Counted from the stretch's first letter, positions 12,617-27,500 are shown. The stretch: 64,000 bases of DNA from Tetrahymena thermophila SB210 (GCF_000189635.1 NW_002476495.1:372001-436000); one strand, 5' to 3'. The notes: generated by a model from the letters alone, not told the origin. Numbers and translations are program-made.

Positions 12617-14485
12617 AACTAGTTATATAAAAATAGAATTTATGTTCATTTTTACTTAATAAATCAATTTAAATACTAACTAATAATTAACTGATTAACT
12701 GAGTATAATTTTTTTTGTTTTAATAATTTTATCAATGCTTATATTTTTTCGGATTAATAAATTTTATTTTTGCTTATCAGATATTAATACTTAATTTATT
12801 AAAAAATATCATCATGTTATCAATCCCAATCATAACTAATCCAAATTTGAAAACTGTAGGGTTCCCTTATGTGTTAGGGTTTTTAAATTTAATTTAAATT
12901 TTGAAAAATTAATTATAAGTGTATTAAATTTATTTTAAAAACTATAAACATATATTAGAAAATAAATTAATAATGATAAAACTATGTAAAATTGCTGACT
13001 TTATAACTCATATTAGTTTAGGTAACATCACTAATTTATAAATTTTGGAAAGAAAAAATAAAATTTGCAATTCGTTATAGTAGTGCGCAAATTTTAAGAA
13101 ATTAGAGCTTTTTGTTACTTTATAATAAAAATTCTAATTAAAAGAATTTATTGTTTGAAAATTCTTAAAAATTAGCATTTAATTTTTTTTTAATTTTTGA
13201 AAATTTTTAATCTTTTCATCAATCATTAGTAGAGGAGGGTTGAATTTACATCTGAAATATGTATTAATTTAGAAAAATTTTAAATTAAAAATATTTTTAT
13301 ATCAAAGATATTATTTAAAAATTAAAATTATACAAGCAATTAAATAATAATTTAAAATGAGAAAAAAATTAGAATCAATAAACCTAATAAAATAAATTGA
13401 AGTTATGTAAAATAGTATATTTCTTAAAAATATCTAATCAAAAAGTAAGTTTATTAATTAATTAATTAAATATTAATATGAAATTTAATATTCTTTAATT
13501 AATAAAGTATATTTTAAAAATATTTCGAATAATAAATGTTAATTAATAACAAAGAATTATATATAAATATTTTATAGATTATTAAGCAAAATAATAAAGT
13601 AATTTACTCAAATATTTATATTTTTTAATATTAATTTTTGCTCTAGTTAATAAATATAAATTCTAATTAAATATAAAATTGAGATTTTTAAAAAGAAAAA
13701 AAATAAATTATAAATTACTTAAAATATTTTTAAAAGTTTTTTTTATTTGTTACAAATTTATATCTAGAAATAAAATTGTGTATTATTTAAGAAAATATAT
13801 ATGATGCATTTTTAGCTTAATTATTTGTTAATAATCAAAAGGTATTAGAACCAACAATAAATATTATTAAATATTATAAAATAAATAAATTTTTGTAGAA
13901 TATTTTTTTATAACTCATAAAAGTTTTCTCAATACCAAAATATAATATTTTGTTTAAAGAATATTAAACTAATTTATATTATTATATTCCTCAAATTAAT
14001 TTAAAATTTATATTTATTCAAATTTAAAAATAATACTAAATAAAATGATATACATTTTCTAATTTTATATTTTTAATAAACTCTTAAATCATTTTTATTA
14101 TTAACCAAAATTTAAATTGTTTAGTTATTAAAAAATATATGACTAAATGTAGATGTTTTTAATTTATTCGATATATAGCTACAATATTAATTTCAAAAGA
14201 AATCAAACAGTATCAATGGATATATCAATGTAATCAAAGATTATATTTGAATATGATCATATTAATGTTTATTAATAATTTCTAAAATTGATATATGTTG
14301 TATTTATTCATAATAATAGTTGGGGGGAAAAACTACTTTTAAATTAATATTTGAGAATCTTATATGTAATTCCTTACATGATGTATCATTCATTTTATTT
14401 ATAAATGTCTTAATAGACAAAGTGCTAATACATGAAAAAAAATTTAACTTACTAATTATTATTAATTGAGCTTAAATCTTATTTT
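12617..14485. other. Intergenic spacer B-C
   Basis: This is an AT-rich spacer with no supportable gene. It includes a short perfect 9-bp inverted repeat at 13060-13095 (listed separately). The distal part (about 13350-14485) is alignable with the spacer upstream of B. Two isolated TAGGGTT words near 12856-12885 are not ciliate telomere repeats. Confidence 0.5.
13060..13095. repeat. Hairpin: 9-bp perfect inverted repeat in the B-C spacer
   Basis: AAAATTTGC and GCAAATTTT pair perfectly around an 18-bp loop. The right arm and loop contain TAGTGCGCA, whose complement TGCGCACTA also occurs in the left terminal repeat of the small element at 26364-26486. A 9-mer with five G/C is rare by chance in this AT-rich sequence, so this may be a relic of the same element type. 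The link is weak. Confidence 0.35.
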
Positions 14486-14592
14486 GGATTTTTTGTCTCA
14501 CCAATGTTTATAATAAAGAGTTAAATTACTTTTCTTTGCATCATAATGTGAATTTCAATCTAAATAATAAATTTCTCTTTCTGATTACATCA
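14486..14592 (+). promoter_or_regulatory. Block conserved upstream of gene C (match at 6510-6616)
   Basis: This is the counterpart of the block before gene B. It again ends about 85 bp before the start codon and is clearly more conserved than the flanking spacer. It is probably a promoter or 5' UTR element shared by family I genes; no specific site is recognised. Confidence 0.45.
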
Positions 14593-14676
14593 AAAAACAA
14601 AATAAGTAAAAAAAGAATCAAAGTTTAATTTAATTAAAAGAAGCAAAACTAACAAAAGGTATTAAAAAAGTTAGAA

Positions 14677-17600
14677 ATGGATAATAAATATGCAACTATT
14701 CTATTTATCTTTCTAGAAATATTTAGTAATTTAAGAATTTTATTACTTATTTATTTAAATTATTAAATTTTAGTTGACATATAAATAAAATTTAATTAAT
14801 ATCTTCGATTAAAAAAGCAAAAGTAGCCTCATAAGTATCTATCATTTAAAAAGATTTCCCTAGCTAACAAAGTTGTTTAAGTGGTACAAATGGTACTTGG
14901 TATTCATTAGATGATGGATAGGCTATAACAAATTGCAATACTAGCTGCTATTTAAATGGTGATCCAACCTCTCAATTTGGTTTAGTAATCGACACTAGGT
15001 TAACAGTGAGCGGAAATATAGTATATAGCTATAATATTGGAAGTTTTATTTAATATGCAGTAGTTGGAGTCGATATTTTATATTATATAGATAATGGAGC
15101 CTATTTAAAAATAGATATAAATTCATAGGTTTCTTAGACATTTAACCCAGGTTCTTAGTCTTTGTACGATGATGTAAATACTTTAGTATGTAATGGCAAA
15201 TAATAATATATTTAAAAGGCCTCTATAAGTCTAAATAGAGGTTAGAATCAACTTACAAATAATAATTTAATTATTACATTCTCTAAAATTATTACTAGTA
15301 ATCCTAATACATCTATTTTAGGAATAAAGTCGATTTCTATTTGGTTGAGCTGCTCAATAAACTGCAAAATATGTACAAATTAATTAAATTGTTAGTCTTG
15401 CAAAAATGACTTCAAGCTCTCAACTCTACCTTCTGGATAAATAGTATGCTAGCAAACTTAAGGATGCTCTAATAACTGTTATTTATGTGCTGTAAGCTAA
15501 TCTGAAAATATTTGTGTTTAATGCAAACCAGGTTATTAACTCTCTAATAATACTTGTGTTTTATCTTCAAATCTTTTCATTTGTGGATAAGGTAATTTAT
15601 TTAAAAATTAAGATGCAGGAATTATATAAACTAAATATTATTTTATATAAAAATTAGATTAGTATTTCGACTATCCATATTGCTAACCTTACAGCTTTAA
15701 TTGCGCTCTATATGATTCTGCTTCCTAGACTTATGGTAATTGTTCTGGATAGGAAAATTTATCTCAGTATAAGTGTCCTTATTATTAATTTGTATTAATT
15801 TATCCAGATAATAACCATTCTTCATATAGATGTGGCTGCATGACAAGTAACTGTTTTGATTGCTATCCTTATGGATTTTGTAATTCGTGTGAATTTGGAT
15901 ACAGCTTATCACCAACAAATACTTGTGGTTCTGTGTGTAATAGTAATTAATATTTAAATAGCAATTCAATTTGTACTGGTTGTGGTTAAAATTGCATAAA
16001 ATGCAATTAAAATGGTTGCTTATAATGCGCTAATTCTTCATATTACATAGACCCTATTAATTAATAAAATTGTCTTTAATGCTAGATAGCTAACTGTAGT
16101 ATCTGCTCTTCTAATGGTAATTAAATTTGTTTTTAAATTAATAATTTCGAATGAGTAATTTATATCTAAAAGTTACAATAGAATCAATTGTTATTTGAAA
16201 AATTAAAAATATATAGATGCAAATTTTACTTATTAAATTAATTAATTAGATTACTGTATTAATTACCACTCATTTAAATTGGATCTAAATTTACAAAATT
16301 TATTTTTTGAATTTACATTATTAATATTTACAAAATAATTAATAAAGGTAAGTGCTCTATTTGTAATTCTGGTTATTAATTAAGCTAAGATTTCTTATCT
16401 TGCTAATTACCATGTACTTCACCAAATTGCGCAACTTGTTTACAAGGAAGTTCAACTAATTGCTAAACCTGCATTTCTTAATATGTCGTAAATCCAAGCA
16501 CTAACCAATGCATATCTATAAATTCTTGTATAGTTGCAAATTGCTAGGCATGTGTTTCTCAAAATCCCCTTGCTTGCAGTACATGTTCTCCTAATTTATC
16601 CCTAAATTCAAATTAGAGTTAATGTCTTCCTTGTAGTGTAGCTAATTGTTCTTAATGTCTTTCTAGTAACTATTAATAATGCCAAAAATGTGTTACTGGG
16701 TACTATCTTAGTGCAGATTAATCCTAATGTAATTTATGTGCTGTAAATAATTGCGCTACTTGCTAAGATAATAATTATTTACTTTGTAAAACTTGTTAAA
16801 GTAATTATTATATTTCTGTTGATTAAAAATCATGTGTTGCATGCGCAGTTTCTAATTGTAATTTATGTGGAACGAATTTATATGAATGCCAATCTTGCAA
16901 TAATAATTTTTATTTAACAGCTAATAAATCTTAATGCCTACCATGCTAAGTAAATAATTGTTAGCAATGTATAGGATCATATGATAAATGCTAAGTTTGT
17001 TAGAATAACTATTTTCTAAAAGCAGATTAGTCTTAATGCCTACCTTGTTCAGTAAATAATTGTTAATAATGTATAGGATCATACAGTAAATGCTAAAGCT
17101 GTTAAAATAATTTTTATTTAACAGCAGACCAATCCTAATGTCTACCATGCTAAGTAAATAATTGTTAGCAATGCTTAGGATCATATAATAAATGCTAAAA
17201 CTGTTAGAATAACTTTTATTTAACAGCAGATTAGTTATAGTGCTTAACTTGCTAAGTGAATAATTGCTAACAATGCGATGGAGCATACAATAGATGCTTG
17301 AAATGTTTTAATAACTTTTTACCTAATAGTGATAACACTGATTGCCAAATATGCCAAGTTAAAAATTGCTAACAATGCTCAAGTTATAATTATAATATTT
17401 GCTAATAATGCTAATAAAATTACTATTTAAATTCTTCACAAACTTAATGCTAACCTTGTGGTGTTTAGAACTGTAAATAATGTTTGGCGAATAATTATCA
17501 AGCATGCTAAATATGCAATAATGGATATCAAATTTCATCAGATTAATTACAGTGCACTTTAATAATTATCCCAACTCCTTAATAAAATTCATTTTAAATA

Positions 17601-19932
17601 AAATAATAATTGCTAGATAATGGATACAATATAACTTTAAATTTTTAATATCAACTCCAATAAAATAGCCTTGCATAGTCTTAATTATTAAGTAAATAAA
17701 ATTTATTTTTCCCAAATTATTAATTATTTTTTTAAAAAAATAAATTTTATTTTAAAAATTTTTTTGAGTGGAATTAAAAAAAAATAATTTTAAAATTTCT
17801 AACATTTTATTGAATTTAAAATAGGTATATTCAGCATTTCTATTTCTGGTTTTACTTAGAATCAATATACCATGACTTTATAATAATAATCTAATTCTAC
17901 TATAATCATTTTAATTAATCCGTCAATTAACATAAAAAACTCTAAAATAAATGTAACAATTATTGACAAAAGTTTTAGCTATTAAAATTCTATTTCTGTT
18001 GTTACACAAACATAAGATCTTATTCCCTATGTATATTTGTCTTAATCTCAAGTTTAGGCTGCTTAATAAATAGCTAGTGTAGGATAAGGAATATCCACAT
18101 CTTTGATATCATCTATTGTACCTTCTGTGTTTTTTGGAAATTTTTATATCGTCTGTAACACCCTCGATATTACCGGTTTCTTATACTATCTTATGTTTTT
18201 AAATATTAGATTCCCTTTAAATATAATGAAATTTTATGAGCTGTTTAAAAACTTTAATTTCCCGTTTGTGCCTAATCTTTTCTCTTTTATTGTAGATCCT
18301 AACTATTATTAAGAGTCACCACCCAAATTTATGGAAATGAACACTGATAATTATTTTTTGAATAACTCTGGTTAATACTTTACAATTTACTTAGCAGGTT
18401 TCGGATTGTATCTTTTAGCTAAAATATTTGCGAAAACTTCTATCAAATATATCAATTCTTATTGTCAAAGAGCTATTAAAGAAACTTGGGAATATGGAGC
18501 AATTATTGATTTGAGTTGGTCATTCTACATATACTTAGTTGTAGGAATACTTATTTAATTTAAGACCTACAACTTTGATGACAAAAACTCATATGTAGTA
18601 AACTACACATTCCACTCTCTTTGCTTTATTATATTTTTTGGCATCCCTTTTTTATATCTTTATAAGATATATAAGAATTAAAATATAAGTATTGATAAGG
18701 ATTTTCAGACAAAATATTCTTCTCTTATAAATGGATTGAAACTCCCAGAAATTTCAAGTTACGACAAGCCTTTGAAAGAAAATGAAGTAGTCGATTTATA
18801 AAATGATGATTTTTAAACAAAATCTGTTAAAAATGAAAACTAGTTTGAAGTAAAAAACTTAGCTCAAATATTTAACTAAAAAATATCTGAGGTCCCTGAA
18901 GAATTATAAACTATAGAATTAAATAATGGTAAAAGATACTATACACGCAATCAAACACTAAGGAGAAAAAGAACTAGATTTACCGCAATATCTCCCTCAC
19001 TTTCGGAAATAAGATTGAAATCGTTTTCTAGCTCATTAACTAATTTATTAGAAGGGAAAAAAACTATAAGAGAGTAGTTAATTTTCAAGTTTAGCAAGTA
19101 TTATAATGTGGTCTTATACTTCAGAAAAATTCTATTTTGTATGGTGATAAGTTTTATGTATGACTATACATACATATAAATTTCCTTTATATGCGTTCTC
19201 AACATATTTATAATAATATACTTATCAGTAGTGACTCCTTTTAAAAGTAACTTCGAAAATGTGTAATTTATTATTTAGGAAGTTTTAATGATAGCCATTT
19301 AAATTTGTGCTTCATTGTTAGTTAAGGATAGTTAAGATGAAAACGAAGATACAAGAATGAAAATTGGATGGATAATTGTTGCTATTAGTGGATTTTTAAT
19401 AGCATACTTTACTATTTTTATTATTAAAGATCTCATAGTATCTATTTATCAATTAGTTAAATCACTAGTAATGTACATTAAAAATAAAAAGAGTAAATCT
19501 TAGGTATAACCAGCTATCTTAGAATCCTCACCTGTATAGCTTAACAAAAATATGGATTAAAATATAGTTAATAATAACAATCTAGATAAGAACTTAGATA
19601 ATAAAGAAGAAATATAATCAATTAGTATTATCTACCAAACTCCTAATGTATAAGGCGAGCAACAAATTAATTCTTAAAAATAAATAAATTGGTAAATAAA
19701 TAGAAGAAAAAGGAACTCTGTTTTTTCTTAAAGCATTTACAAGAGTAGTCATAGTTTATAATCTACACAGCCAAGTAGTAAAAACATCTAAAAAGTTGAA
19801 CAATAATAATCTGAAACAAATATATATAACATAAACTAAAACCTAGATAGTACAAATAGAAAAAGAAAGTCAAAATATTATTTTGATTCTTAGTAGATCA
19901 TATTTAATCCTGATACAGAAAGAAAAGAATGA
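14677..19932 (+). CDS. Gene C: family I Cys-rich repeat multi-pass membrane protein, shorter paralogue of B
   Basis: Five exons (14677-14725, 14818-15591, 15658-16116, 16348-17691, 17825-19932) give 1,577 residues. Phases are consistent, and the TGA stop at 19930-19932 sits in the same place as in B. The N-terminus (MDNKYATILFIFLEIF) is a signal peptide. The layout follows B, but exon 4 holds about 12 Cys-rich units instead of about 18-19, a loss or lack of 241 residues. The intron between exons 4 and 5 contains an in-frame TGA, which confirms that it is spliced; the equivalent B intron lacks one. The C-terminal half is close to B, with about eight helices and a polar tail with Arg/Lys clusters. 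The 3' third of C-type genes recurs as relics at 44101-45395 and 58328-58940, and an internal fragment recurs at 31428-31723. No broken frame was seen in C itself. Confidence 0.88.
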
Positions 19933-20200
19933 AACTAATTAAATATAAAAAAGATTCTAAATATTTGTTCTTTAAAGATTATAAATGAATTTTAAAATAT
20001 TATAATAATTAATTGATTCATTTTATTTCTTATTAATATAATTTATATATAAGTGTATTCATTATTTTGAATTGACAAATTTTTTTTAATTACATATAGA
20101 AACATATATTTAATAAAGCTATCAAAAATCCATTTAAAAATAAGTATTCAAATAGTAATTCAAATTTTTATTAATTGTTATTAGAGGTAGCTTTCTAGAT
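19933..20200. other. Gene C 3' flank
   Basis: This is an AT-rich 3' flank ending in ATTAGAGGTAGCTTTCTAGA just before the satellite. The same flank is found after the two C-type pseudogenes (around 45400-45850 and 58940-59390), so the C 3' end, flank and satellite moved as one block. Confidence 0.6.
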
Positions 20201-21530
20201 ATATATTGTAGATAAAAGAATAGAATAAGAAACATCAAAAATAATAATTAATCAACATTTGAAGTTATTTAAAAAACTCCACACCAAATAATTCAATAAT
20301 CTTATACCAAAACCTATATTTGAATTAAAAATAGTAAAAGAAAAGAATAAGAAACATCAAAAATAATAATTAATCAACATTTGAAGTTATTTAAAAAACT
20401 CTCCACGAAATAATTCAATAATCTTAACCTATATTTGAATTAAAAACAGAATAATAGAAGGTTTAAAGAATATTTTTTAGTTTTTTTAGATTAATTTCAA
20501 TAATAATAGAAGTGTACATTTAAATCCTAAATTTGAGATATAAGAATAAAAGAAAAGAATAAGAAACATCAAAAATAATAATAGATAAACATTTGAAGTT
20601 ATTTAAAAAACTCTCCACGAAATAATTCAATAATCTTAACCTATATTTGAATTAAAAACAGAATAATAGAAGGTTTAAAGAATATTTTTTAGTTTTTTTA
20701 GATTAATTTCAATAATAGAAGTGTACATTTAAATCCTAAATTTGAGATATAAGAATAAAAGTAAAGAATAAGAAACATCAAAAATAATAATAGATAAACA
20801 TTTGAAGTTATTTAAAAAACTCTCCACGAAATAATTCAATAATCTTAACCTATATTTAAATTAAAAACAGAATAATAGAAGGTTTAAAGAATATTTTTTA
20901 GTTTTTTTAGATTAATTTCAATAATAGAAGTGTACATTTAAATCCTAAATTTGAAATATAAGAATAAAAAAAAAGAATAAGAAACATCAAAAATAATAAT
21001 TAATCAACATTTGAAGTTATTTAAAAAACTCCCCACCAAATAATTCAATAATCTTATATAAAAACCTATATTTGAATTAAAAACAGAATAATAGAAGATT
21101 GAAAGCATATTTTTTAGTTTTTTTAGATTAATTTCAATAATAGAAGTTAACATTTAAATCCTAAATTTGAGATATAAGAATAAAAGAAAAGAATAAGAAA
21201 CATCAAAAATAATAATTAATCAACATTTGAAGTTATTTAAAAGCTCTCCACGAAATAATTCAATAATCTTAACCTATATTTGAATTAAAAACAGAATAAT
21301 AGAAGGTTTAAAGAATATTTTTTAGTTTTTTTAGATTAATTTCAATAATAATAGAAGTGTACATTTAAATCCTAAATTTGAGATATAAGAATAAAAGAAA
21401 AGAATAAGAAACATCAAAAATAATAATAGATAAACATTTGAAGTTATTTAAAAAACTCTCCACGAAATAATTCAATAATCTTATACCAAAACATATTTGA
21501 ATTAACAATAGTAATAATAGAAGGTTTAAA
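20201..21530. repeat. Satellite array 1, about 211-bp unit, upstream of gene D
   Basis: Seven units begin with AGAATAAGAAACATC near 20222, 20344, 20556, 20765, 20974, 21190 and 21401. Spacings are about 122, 212, 209, 209, 216 and 211 bp, so a full unit is about 211 bp and a shortened unit is about 122 bp. Each unit carries AATAATAGAAGGTTTAAAGA, and the final truncated unit runs directly into the sequence before the D start codon, where the same motif is found. The array thus looks like a local expansion of the family II upstream region. Confidence 0.85.
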
Positions 21531-21544
21531 AAATATCTATTAGT

Positions 21545-24500
21545 ATGAGTAAATCATTCTTTACTTTGAATTTAACAGTCATAATCTTATTGTAATCAAT
21601 ACAAAATTTAAATGCTTAAATATGTTAAGCTTTTTCTAGTCAGCACCGTAAGATTAAATTAATATTTTAATTCATTATGATATAAATTTTAAAAAACAGA
21701 GGCTAAATATTTTGAGAACTATATTCCTATTAATTTTTTGAAGTTGCCTAACACTAATATACTTTTGATAAACACTATACGTTTTATTGGCGGTGTATAG
21801 TCTTAGAGTATAGTATATTACAATGATATTTCTAGTGAAATTGATAATATTGTGAATGCTGTTAAGAGTAAATTTAAATAATAGTTTATACTTTTAAAAA
21901 ATAATTTTTATTTTATTAAAGCTAAATACGTTATAAATCAAATGGAGTATGTACAAGAAAGAAATCAAATTTTAGTTCTGAATTCATAATAGCTAATATA
22001 CGCAGATCCTTATACTCTTGAATCTTAATAAACGCTACCATTCACTGATTTAGAGACTATGCATTTCATCAAAGGATCTAATTATTGTGTCTTAAAAAGT
22101 GCAACATATTTCTTATATGTTGTTGACTTTGTAGAAGGAAAATTAATTCTATCTTTGAATATTTTAGTTTTTAATTCTGACATTTATAATATTATTGTGT
22201 CTGCAAAGTTACTTTAGCTTTAAAATGGTTAGAATTTTATAGCAGTAGTTGATTATTATGGTGCTTACACTTGGTCAATTGATTTTAAAACTTTTGAATT
22301 CTCATTCAATGGATATTATTCGAAAGATTGTATAATTAATTTTTTAAGTCTTTTAAAGAATAGTATTTCACTCTATTTTATTTTATAGTTTAAGATTATT
22401 ACTTAATAGATCTCCACTAGAGTTATGATATTATATTTTTAGCAGGAGCCCATTGTTAAATCAATGCTTTCTAGATCATTAATTTATAAGCGAATTAGAT
22501 AAAATTAATCAAGACCGATTGTAGATTAAATATAATAATAATTTTCATTATAAATTTCTTAAAATTTTAAAAAATAGATGTACCAATTGGTTTTTCAGGA
22601 TATAATGTAATCAGTTTTAGCTTTGTAAATTCTAAAAATAATTTAGGCAGTTTATACATAAGTAACGCTAGTTATATTTATAGAATAGATTTAAATTTTG
22701 TCTATAATTAGAATACAAATACATTTGATTCTTTTAGCTTTGCTAATATCAATAAACCTTTTATTGTTAAACCACCTGGAAATCTAATATATGAATGGTA
22801 TCATTTGGAAGAAAGTCAATAATTTTTAATACCATACAGTGATGATTAAGAATTATAATAAGCTATATTTGTTTATTCATATAGTACAGACACTTCGCTC
22901 ACTCGTTTTGGTAAAAATAAAATTTCAAAAATAAATTTACTTTAACCATTGTACTATAAAACTTAAGCTTTAAATTCTATATGGTAAACAAAAACATTTA
23001 GTTTCTAACTCAATTAAGAAATATACTTTGCTGTAACTACTACATAAGATGAAATAGTAGTCACTAAAGATTCTCCAAGTAACCTAAAATCTATCCTTAC
23101 TTATCCTCTTATTTAGTCAATCAAAGCAAGATAAAATACATTTTTTTCTGTAAAAAACTGTGATACTTGTTTTATTGCTATGCATGATGCTACATACTTA
23201 GCATTTTATAAAGTAATGGACTCATCATTCACTCCTTAAGTAATTATTTCTTTCTTTCTATCTTAATCAAAAATATTAAAGTTATTATAAATATAAAAAC
23301 AGGTATACGATTTAAGTTAGATAAATCTTGATACTGATTCAATAAGCTTCAATATTGATCCCTACTAAGATATTAATCAAGCTGTTTGGGTTATTGTAGG
23401 AATACCTAATAAATAAAATAATGAAAATTTCTTATTTTATGCTATAAGTATTACCTCTTAATAATAGTTTTAATTGCTCTCTGATAAAGTAGAAGACAAT
23501 AATGAAAATACAAGTTATGCTCTCTATTCCTAAGAAGATTAAGAAATTGTTGGAATAGCTGTTAATGGAAGTATTTTTGTTTGGAATTCTATAGACCTTT
23601 CATTCAAATACTCAATAGGTAATCTTACAATAAAATCAAACATAAAATTCAAAATGGGAATTAATTTCATTTTATTTTAGATGAAAATAAACTAATCAAA
23701 AAAAAAATCCTATCCCAACAGTTAAATGTTTTTTTTCATTAATTTAAAAAAAATATTAATAAAATATTTTTAAAATTATTTTATTTATTTATTTATTTAA
23801 AAATTAATTTTGATAAAAGCGTCCGATTGTTCAGGCTCAATAATTGGTTAATTATTTCATACTGACGATAATAAATTTCTAATAATAGTTTGTGGTGATT
23901 ACAGTCTAATTATCTATAATTTCTCTAAAAAAACATTTAAACCATTAATGAAACTATTGTCAAATCCATTCTATTTAAATGTATTGAATAAAATTAATAT
24001 GTTTGGAGTTGGAGATAATATGAGCGGAGATGTTTATTTATGGAGTTTTAATACAGTTACTTAATAATTTGAATAATTTATGCATTTCCAGTCTCCTTCT
24101 TTAACAGATGTTGGAAATAATATTCAGTATATAGAAATGACTTAGGTTTTATTTATTTAGTATTAATATAGTAATACATTTTTCCCTATTGGATAATGTC
24201 TTTAAAATTTGCCTAGTTGTACTTAGAAATGCTAAATGTAGTTTTATTTTAATACTACTGAAACTACTGATACTAAAGGTCTATATGGGATAGGTTCTTT
24301 TGAATATCCTTTTACATCTTCTTTGAGTATAATTTCATCTTTACTTTTAGTAAATCTCTAGATTAAAATAAATATTTTACCAAAGTATTTTTCTATTTAA
24401 AAATAATATTTTCATTTTAAAAATAGGTTAAATAATATTTCGAATTAATAAACGGATTTGAAATTCTAAACGTTAATATATTAGTGAGCAACTAAAATTA

Positions 24501-27500
24501 GATGGTATTTTACAATGAACTGCTAACTTTGTAAGTTTTTGCATAAACAAATTTAACAATTTAGAGCTGGAATAATAATCAATTAGCTTAAATTAATGTA
24601 AATTAGTTGCTCCAATTCTCGGGTCTATTTATGCTAAGCATTGATGATATACTTTTTAATTTTATTATTAGTAGCTCCTAATAAAAGTGTGGGTTCTATT
24701 TTGATGGTATTACTTCAAGTGCTACTATAGATAACATAAGTATATCTTCAACAGATGGAACATCTGATTGCTTCTTTTTTTAAATAAATAATTCTTTCTT
24801 GACTTTTAAAAATATAAACATAAAAAGTTTAGATTTTTCAAATAAATCAACTTTAATAACAATAGTTAATTCTTAATAGGTAATTTTTTTAATTTTAAAT
24901 TAAAAATAAAATATTTTTATTATATTAAATAGATTGCACTTTAAAATATTCTAATAGATAGTTGTAAATTAAGTGAAAAATTCAGTATATTAACCTAATA
25001 GAGCGATGTTAATGTTATTATTGATACTTTTATAATTTAAAATAATCTATGCGATATAAATTAAATTTACTATCCACAATTCTCTGGTTAGCTATTTGAA
25101 GCTGGTGAATTCAATGTAGCTAATATGACTATATCCAATAATCAGTTTTGTAATTTATAGATATTCTCAACTGCCAGCACAATCTAACAAAAAAATTAAA
25201 CATTTTAGTTCTAGAATATAACTATGTACAATAACTCATTTTATACAACACACAATTATCTCTTTTTTGATGCTATTTATTCAATAAATCCTCTTCCCTA
25301 ACACACTTTAAATATGAGTTATTTAAATTTCACAGATAATTCTTACTTTCCCTCTTCTTAAGTTTAATCAGACATCTACCTCGGAATTACTTAATTAGTT
25401 CTAACTGAACAAATTTTTTCAGTTTTAATAACAGAAGTTACAGTAAAAAACCAATAAGAAATAGCATTTTGTTCATTATCCTAATCTTCTCTAGTCTCAA
25501 TTAGCAATATTTCTTGCTTAAATGATAAACAATTTTTTGATAGTTTAGTCAATAGAGAATATGGTGGATGTTTAATTTTAAATGAAATAAAAAAGATTAG
25601 CATAACTAATCTATAATCAAGCTATATAAAAGCAATAAGTAATTCTATTTTAGTAATAAAAAATTATGCTTACACAAATTCGGTAATAAATTTATCAAAA
25701 GTAGTTATCACAAGTTCATATTTTGAATAAATTTAAACTAACTCCTAAGCTAATCCAATTTTTATTACTTCCACTTATACTTCTAATATAACAATAAGCA
25801 ACTCAATTTTTAGCTAAAATAGATTAAATGCAAATCCTAATACATAAACTTATTCAACTTCTGCAATTCAGGCAATTAATCCATTAGGTTCTATATATTT
25901 AGTTAATAACCAATATATTAATTCAGTATCTAGTAGTATCTTTAATTTTCAATATATAGTTGGTCTTAATATAACTATTATTAATGCTAATTGCAAGCAA
26001 TCTTCATTTAATATCACAGATAATGTAACAACTTTAATATAATAAGGAGGTTGCTTAAGGGCTAAATCAAGCAATTTATAAATTCTTTCTTCAAATTTTA
26101 GCCAATCCACAGCAAGCTAAGGCTCATTTATTTACTTAGAGAGTCTTAGTTCAGAAACAAATATTTTTATAGAAAAATCTTCTTTTGTAGAAGGTTATGC
26201 TTAGAATGATGGTGGTGCATTTTACATAAATTCACAAAACTCAAATTTAAGTTTTGTGTGTAAATCATCTAACTTTAGTAATATCTATACACTTAGTTCT
26301 TATTCTTCCTCAATTTCAATAATGTAAATTATTTTAATTTAAGATAAAAATGGTAACTTTGTATAAATGCGCACTAGTGAGCGGAATCAAAAATTTTAAA
26401 AATGCTCATTTAATTTTAATTTATGCACACCTATTACCTGCTTTATAAATTTTGATTTTTTTTTGAGCACCAGGTGCACATTTAATCAATGGATTCGATA
26501 AAAATATTTATCAACATAAAGTTATAACCATAAAATAAAGAAAATTAAATATAATATTAAATTTTTTTTTTAATCAATATTCAGATAATCAGAAAATTAG
26601 AATTTATTAAACTAGATTCTATTCTATGAAGGAGAGTTAACCAATATTTTAGGCTAGGCCAACTCATATTTTTTGAATATCTAAAATTCTAATGTTACTC
26701 TTTTTAATATTCATAATAATTTTAACTAAACCTATCCTGATTATTTGAATCAAATAACTAAGCTATCTGACATCTAATCAGTGTCATTTTTCTAACTTTA
26801 AAAATCTATGCTCTCAATTGTTGATTGTGGATTTTAAAATTTAATAATAAAAAATTTACAAAATACTTCCCCTCTTCTAATTAATGGTATTAATACGAGT
26901 ATTATAATTTAAAGATTAATAATTAAAGACTCTACGTTTTCCACATACTTAATTAGTGTCAATTAAGGATCTCTAACAATTGAAGATTCCTAATTTATAA
27001 ATATAAATTAGATATCCTCAAAACGAGTATTACAATCCTAGATTTCTCTGATAAATTCAGGAGCACTTATATCACTATATTAATCTAAATTATAAATATA
27101 ATAATAAACAATATTTTAGAAAATAATTTGCATGCTATGCTTTGGCTCTATACTTTAGTTGAACTAAACACAATTTTTTATATCTGACTCTATATTTTTA
27201 GAATCAAAAGTGATTAAAATAATTTAATATCATACAAGCTTTTATGTAATTTAAATATTTATTAAAAATAGGCCAATAACGGTGGTGCTATATCAGTTAA
27301 TGGTTTGGTTTCTAATCTTAACTACATACAAAATACTCAAATGATTAAAAATACTGCCATATCAGATGGAGGAGCTATGCTTTTAATAGCCTAAAAAGAT
27401 GATGTAATACTTCTTTTTTTTAAATAATTTAAAATTTTTAATCATACAATTAATAGATTTTTACTTTAACTTTGTCTAATTGCTAAATTACTGACAATCA

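Noticed and set aside
12850-12890. Two TAGGGTT words suggesting telomere repeats
   Set aside because: Ciliates of this group use GGGGTT repeats, and no tandem run is present.
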